A stretch of DNA of 9,728 bases from JACKOF01 sp041571855. GTDB lineage: Bacteria; Pseudomonadota; Gammaproteobacteria; Pseudomonadales; Porticoccaceae. The notes beneath the pieces were generated by a model. That model ran no database searches. It was not told where the DNA came from and saw nothing but the letters and a program-made list of their open reading frames with translations. Each line of letters opens with the position of its first letter. Within the stretch, counting starts at the first letter, position 1. This document shows, piece by piece, positions 7,232 through 9,728 of the stretch. The DNA lies in the NCBI GenBank assembly GCA_041571855.1, contig JBFFTH010000070.1, forward strand, positions 1 through 9,728, in the 5' to 3' direction. The position numbers were made by a program, and so were the translations under genes.

Positions 7232-7262
7232 AACTCGTCCTGATAAGTTTATGAGGCTGCGA

Positions 7263-7283
7263 ATTTTATGCTTTACATAAAAT
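7263..7283. promoter_or_regulatory. LysR-type operator dyad between leuC and the regulator gene
   Basis: Perfect 8-bp arms ATTTTATG and CATAAAAT surround the 5-bp spacer CTTTA. It contains TATG-CTTTA-CATA (7267-7279), which fits the T-N11-A dyad bound by LysR-type regulators. Its place between a LysR gene and its divergent neighbour is the classic arrangement. It overlaps the predicted -35 of the LysR gene and the -10 of leuC. That the adjacent protein binds here is inference. Confidence 0.6.
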
Positions 7284-7291
7284 AAGAACAA
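7263..7291 (-). promoter_or_regulatory. Candidate leuC(DB-asd) promoter
   Basis: On the minus strand TTGTTC (7286-7291) and TAAAAT (7263-7268, 5 of 6 to the -10 consensus) are 17 bp apart. The -35 is poor (3 of 6), as often seen in activator-dependent promoters. The LysR-box dyad fills the spacer and overlaps the -10. Predicted transcription start is near 7256, giving a leader of about 25 nt. Confidence 0.4.
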
Positions 7292-7299
7292 TTTATATT
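7272..7299 (+). promoter_or_regulatory. Candidate promoter of the LysR gene
   Basis: TTTACA (7272-7277, 5 of 6) and TATATT (7294-7299, 5 of 6) are separated by 16 bp. The -35 lies inside the 7263-7283 dyad, so binding there would be expected to repress the regulator's own gene, as is usual for LysR proteins. TATTAT at 7300-7305 is an alternative -10. Confidence 0.45.
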
Positions 7300-7341
7300 T
7301 ATTATGCAAAGTATTCCTTTTTAGAATAGATAGGGGTCATC

Positions 7342-8220
7342 ATGGATAGCCAGTTACTGGAGGCTTTTATCGCTGTGGCCGAGAAATGCTCATTTTCTGA
7401 GGCTGCAGAATCCATTCACCTGACACAACCGGCTGTCAGCAAGCGTATAGCAACTCTTGAAGAACTGCTGGAAACCAGGTTATTCGACCGAATATCGCGC
7501 ACTGTTGTTTTGACTGAAGCCGGTTCTGCGCTATTGCCCAGGGCCAGAAGGATTCTCCAGGAAATAGCTGATACTCGACAGGTCATCAATGATCTCAGTG
7601 GTGAGGTGGGTGGTCGACTGCGACTCGCCATAAGTCATCATATTGGGCTCCACCGGTTGCCGCCTACACTTAAAGTCTTCAGTCAGCAATTTCCAAAGGT
7701 AGTGATTGACGTCGATTTTATGGATTCGGAAAAAGCCTACGAGGGTATCCTGCACGGAGATTTTGAAGTGGCTGTTATTACCCTGGCACCTGACTGTCAC
7801 CCAAAAATCGATGCTCAGCTGATCTGGCCCGACCCCATGATATTCATGGCCGCGTCAAACCACCCGCTGTCCTATTCGCCGACAGGCTCTCGGTCATTGG
7901 CCGAGTTGACGGCCTATCCGGCCATTTTGCCCGGCAGCGGCACCTACACTGGGCGCATGATCAAGGCAATGTTTGAAGAACATAAGGTGTCTTATCCAGA
8001 CACTATAGATACCAACTACCTGGAAACCATTCGCATGATGGTGAGCATAGGCCTGGGTTGGAGCATGTTACCCAGCAGCATGCTTGAGAAAGGAATCACC
8101 GAGATACCTGTAGACGGTATCGCCCTTGAAAGACAGTTGGGATTTATTCGCCATCGGGAAAAAACACTTTCCAACGCCGGTCGCGCCTTTATCGAGCTGT
8201 TGAACAAACAACGCTTATAA
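7342..8220 (+). CDS. LysR-family transcriptional regulator, divergent from leuC
   Basis: This is a 292-residue LysR-type regulator of normal length. Residues 1-60 form the winged helix-turn-helix; the helix-turn-helix itself spans about 18-37 (FSEAAESIHLTQPAVSKRIA), followed by LETRLFDRISRTVVLTEAG. A linker helix covers about 61-88, and the periplasmic-binding-protein-like effector domain about 90-292. The ATG at 7342 has AGGGG 5 nt upstream (7332-7336). It lies head to head with leuC across 110 bp carrying a LysR-box dyad. I infer that it controls leuC and itself, and that a leucine-pathway intermediate could be the effector, as IlvY senses ilvC substrates in E. coli. The sequence does not reveal the ligand. 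A strong terminator follows the stop immediately. The specific family member is not recognised, so no symbol is given. Confidence 0.93.
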   Translation: MDSQLLEAFIAVAEKCSFSEAAESIHLTQPAVSKRIATLEELLETRLFDRISRTVVLTEAGSALLPRARRILQEIADTRQVINDLSGEVGGRLRLAISHHIGLHRLPPTLKVFSQQFPKVVIDVDFMDSEKAYEGILHGDFEVAVITLAPDCHPKIDAQLIWPDPMIFMAASNHPLSYSPTGSRSLAELTAYPAILPGSGTYTGRMIKAMFEEHKVSYPDTIDTNYLETIRMMVSIGLGWSMLPSSMLEKGITEIPVDGIALERQLGFIRHREKTLSNAGRAFIELLNKQRL

Positions 8221-8253
8221 AAAAACCGCCGCCCAAAAAGGGCAGCGGTTTTT
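8221..8253. terminator. Bidirectional intrinsic terminator
   Basis: A long stem (AAAAACCGC / GCGGTTTTT plus GCCC / GGGC, with one C-A mismatch) closes an AAAAA loop. It starts one base after the LysR stop codon. T-runs follow the stem on both strands, so it can end both the LysR transcript and the converging acyl-CoA dehydrogenase transcript, whose stop is at 8280. Confidence 0.92.
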
Positions 8254-8265
8254 AAGTAACAGGCG

Positions 8266-8280
8266 AGGCTGCAGCAGCCT
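8266..8280. repeat. 15-bp perfect palindrome on the acyl-CoA dehydrogenase stop codon
   Basis: AGGCTGC and GCAGCCT flank a central A; the last base is part of the stop codon (8280-8282). As minus-strand RNA it can form a 6-bp GC-rich stem with a CUG triloop, ahead of the intrinsic terminator. It has the same TGCAGCA core, length and stop-codon position as the palindrome at 2890-2904. Confidence 0.55.
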
Positions 8281-9728
8281 TAGAAAGACTCCTCCGCCAT
8301 CGCCATTATAGTTTCTGAGCCGTTGCAGATAGAGGCAGCGAAACCAAGATTTCTCGACAAGACATGCTGAGCAAAAAACGTTGCGGTCAGAACCTTGTTA
8401 TCGTTGAACTCACGATTACCTTCTCCTGCCTCGTTCAACTTCACCGCAGCGAGAGCTGCCCGAGCCATAAGGTCACCGGCCACAAAACCGCCCATCAACA
8501 TCATAAAGTCGAACGCAGTAGCGCCTACTACAGTCCAGTCCTTGGCATTGGCACCAATAAACTCGGCCGACTGTTGAGCCGCACCCAGTGAGGCTGCCAG
8601 CGCATCAGCAATAATGCCGAGCTTCTCGTCACCTGCCGCTTTGAGATCCTTGACGAGCGCCTGGGTTTCCCCCAGCAACTCTTTCAACCCTTCGCCGCCA
8701 TCCATAAGGAATTTGCGGCCAACCAGGTCCAGCGCCTGAATACCATTGGTCCCTTCATAGATGGGCAGAATCCGAGCATCACGTAGTAGTTGCGGGGCGC
8801 CTGATTCTTCGATGTAGCCCATACCACCAAGCACCTGCATGCCGAGAGAGGCGATCTCGACAGACTCCTCTGTACACCAGCCTTTAACCAGCGGCGTTAG
8901 AAGATCGACACGACGATGGTGATACTTTTTCTTCTCAGGATCCTGCTCTTTCAGGCCAAAATCCTCATGGGCCATGGCTGCATAGGACAGAGCCCTGCCG
9001 CCTTCAGTCAGTGCACGCATTAACATCAGCATCCGCCTTACATCCGGGTGCTTGATAATTGTCGCCCTGCCTTGTCCGGGAACGGACCCCTGTACACGAT
9101 CTTTCGCGTAACTTGCGGCGAGCTGATAGGCGCGCTCACCAACAGAAACACCCTGCAGGCCCACTCCCAGGCGTGCATGGTTCATCATGGCGAACATGTA
9201 TTTGAGCCCTTCGTTTTCCTTGCCGACGAGATAGCCAATGGCGCCGCCATTCGATCCAAATGAGAGCGAGCAAGTGGGACTGGCGTGAATGCCCAGTTTA
9301 TGCTCCACACCCACGGGGAAAACATCGTTCTTATCACCGACAGAGCCATCTTCATTGACCTGGCGCTTGTTGACGATAAACAGTGAGATACCTTTTGTGC
9401 CCTCCGGTGCATCGGGGGTACGTGCCAACACCAGGTGTACGATGTTGTCGGTAAATTGATGGTCACCCCAGGTGATATAGATTTTTTCGCCAATGATGCG
9501 GTAATGATCACCCTCGGGGACGGCCTTGGTCCTGACAGCGGCGAGATCTGAACCCGCCTGGGGCTCGGTCAGACACATGGTGCCGGACCACTCACCGGTA
9601 ATGAGTTTAGGCAGGTAGAGCGCTTTTTGCTCGTCGCTACCGTAACGCCAGAGGGCCGATGTCACACCTTCACCGAGCATAACCCCCAGGCTGAACGCCA
9701 GGTTGGCAGACTGAAGCATTTCCCGCAC
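8280..9728 (-). CDS. Acyl-CoA dehydrogenase, large DmdC-like type (N-terminus outside window)
   Basis: This FAD enzyme makes the alpha,beta double bond in an acyl-CoA thioester and passes electrons to ETF. The window shows 482 residues ending at a TAA. The first visible codon is an internal GTG, so the frame continues to the right; full-length relatives are about 590-600 aa. Visible features are LTEPQAGSDL (about 53-62, flavin contact), the middle beta-domain with GEKIYITWGDH, the helical domain with MMNHARLGVGLQG, and GGMGYIEESGAPQLLRDARI leading to IYEGTNGIQ. The Glu in that last motif (about 325) is the catalytic base. The extra C-terminal region (about 345-480) matches the acyl-CoA dehydrogenase C-terminal-like domain of this subfamily. 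DmdC itself acts on methylmercaptopropionyl-CoA, but many members are fatty-acyl enzymes, so the substrate is open. It converges on the LysR gene and shares its terminator. Confidence 0.92.
   Translation of the reverse strand: MREMLQSANLAFSLGVMLGEGVTSALWRYGSDEQKALYLPKLITGEWSGTMCLTEPQAGSDLAAVRTKAVPEGDHYRIIGEKIYITWGDHQFTDNIVHLVLARTPDAPEGTKGISLFIVNKRQVNEDGSVGDKNDVFPVGVEHKLGIHASPTCSLSFGSNGGAIGYLVGKENEGLKYMFAMMNHARLGVGLQGVSVGERAYQLAASYAKDRVQGSVPGQGRATIIKHPDVRRMLMLMRALTEGGRALSYAAMAHEDFGLKEQDPEKKKYHHRRVDLLTPLVKGWCTEESVEIASLGMQVLGGMGYIEESGAPQLLRDARILPIYEGTNGIQALDLVGRKFLMDGGEGLKELLGETQALVKDLKAAGDEKLGIIADALAASLGAAQQSAEFIGANAKDWTVVGATAFDFMMLMGGFVAGDLMARAALAAVKLNEAGEGNREFNDNKVLTATFFAQHVLSRNLGFAASICNGSETIMAMAEESF

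Noticed and set aside
7232..7309. In-frame upstream extension of leuC to an ATG at 7309
   Set aside because: The extra 26 codons are AT-rich, unlike LeuC, and cover the predicted leuC promoter and the operator dyad. The ATG at 7231 has its own AGGA ribosome site and the family N-terminus.
7302..7340. 12-codon ORF on the minus strand upstream of leuC as a leader peptide
   Set aside because: It encodes no leucine, lies upstream of the predicted leuC transcription start, and has no attenuator hairpin after it.
1..9728. Search for a novel defence, mobile or CRISPR system
   Set aside because: All long frames resolve to known housekeeping families, with no spaced direct repeats, integrase, transposase or toxin-antitoxin pair; the interest is confined to regulatory and repeat structure.

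Overview
The window looks like ordinary chromosomal sequence from a free-living gammaproteobacterium, probably of the pseudomonad/Cellvibrio-like or marine type. The evidence is the Asd subtype, a FimV/HubP polar protein, and the gene order leuC-leuD-leuB-asd-fimV-truA beside a divergent LysR gene, which from memory resembles the Pseudomonas aeruginosa arrangement. The genus cannot be fixed. I see no phage, transposon, CRISPR, tRNA or rRNA, and no clearly new multi-gene system. What deserves a second look is small-scale regulatory and repeat structure.

Layout. On the minus strand, read right to left from 7231, leuC, leuD and leuB encode both subunits of isopropylmalate isomerase and isopropylmalate dehydrogenase. 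asd (aspartate-semialdehyde dehydrogenase) follows 25 bp later and is probably on the same transcript. A 222 bp gap holds a likely fimV promoter and two inverted repeats. Next come fimV (polar landmark / type IV pilus assembly) and, 9 bp after its stop, truA (tRNA pseudouridine synthase), which is cut by the left edge. On the plus strand a LysR-type regulator diverges from leuC. Its 110 bp shared intergenic region is AT-rich and carries a perfect dyad of the LysR-box form, which overlaps both predicted promoters. The LysR gene ends at a strong bidirectional intrinsic terminator. Beyond it, converging on the minus strand, lies the C-terminal four-fifths of a large DmdC-type acyl-CoA dehydrogenase, cut by the right edge. 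No stretch longer than 300 bp lacks a gene.

How the genes work together. LeuCD and LeuB carry out the second and third steps of leucine synthesis; leuA is not in the window. Asd serves the aspartate family (Lys, Thr, Met, diaminopimelate). The LysR protein is the obvious candidate regulator of leuC and of itself, by analogy with IlvY-ilvC. The leuC leader looks too short for attenuation. The most unusual observation is a pair of perfect 15-bp palindromes that share a TGCAGCA core and lie on the stop codons of two unrelated genes, asd and the acyl-CoA dehydrogenase, each at the end of an apparent transcription unit.
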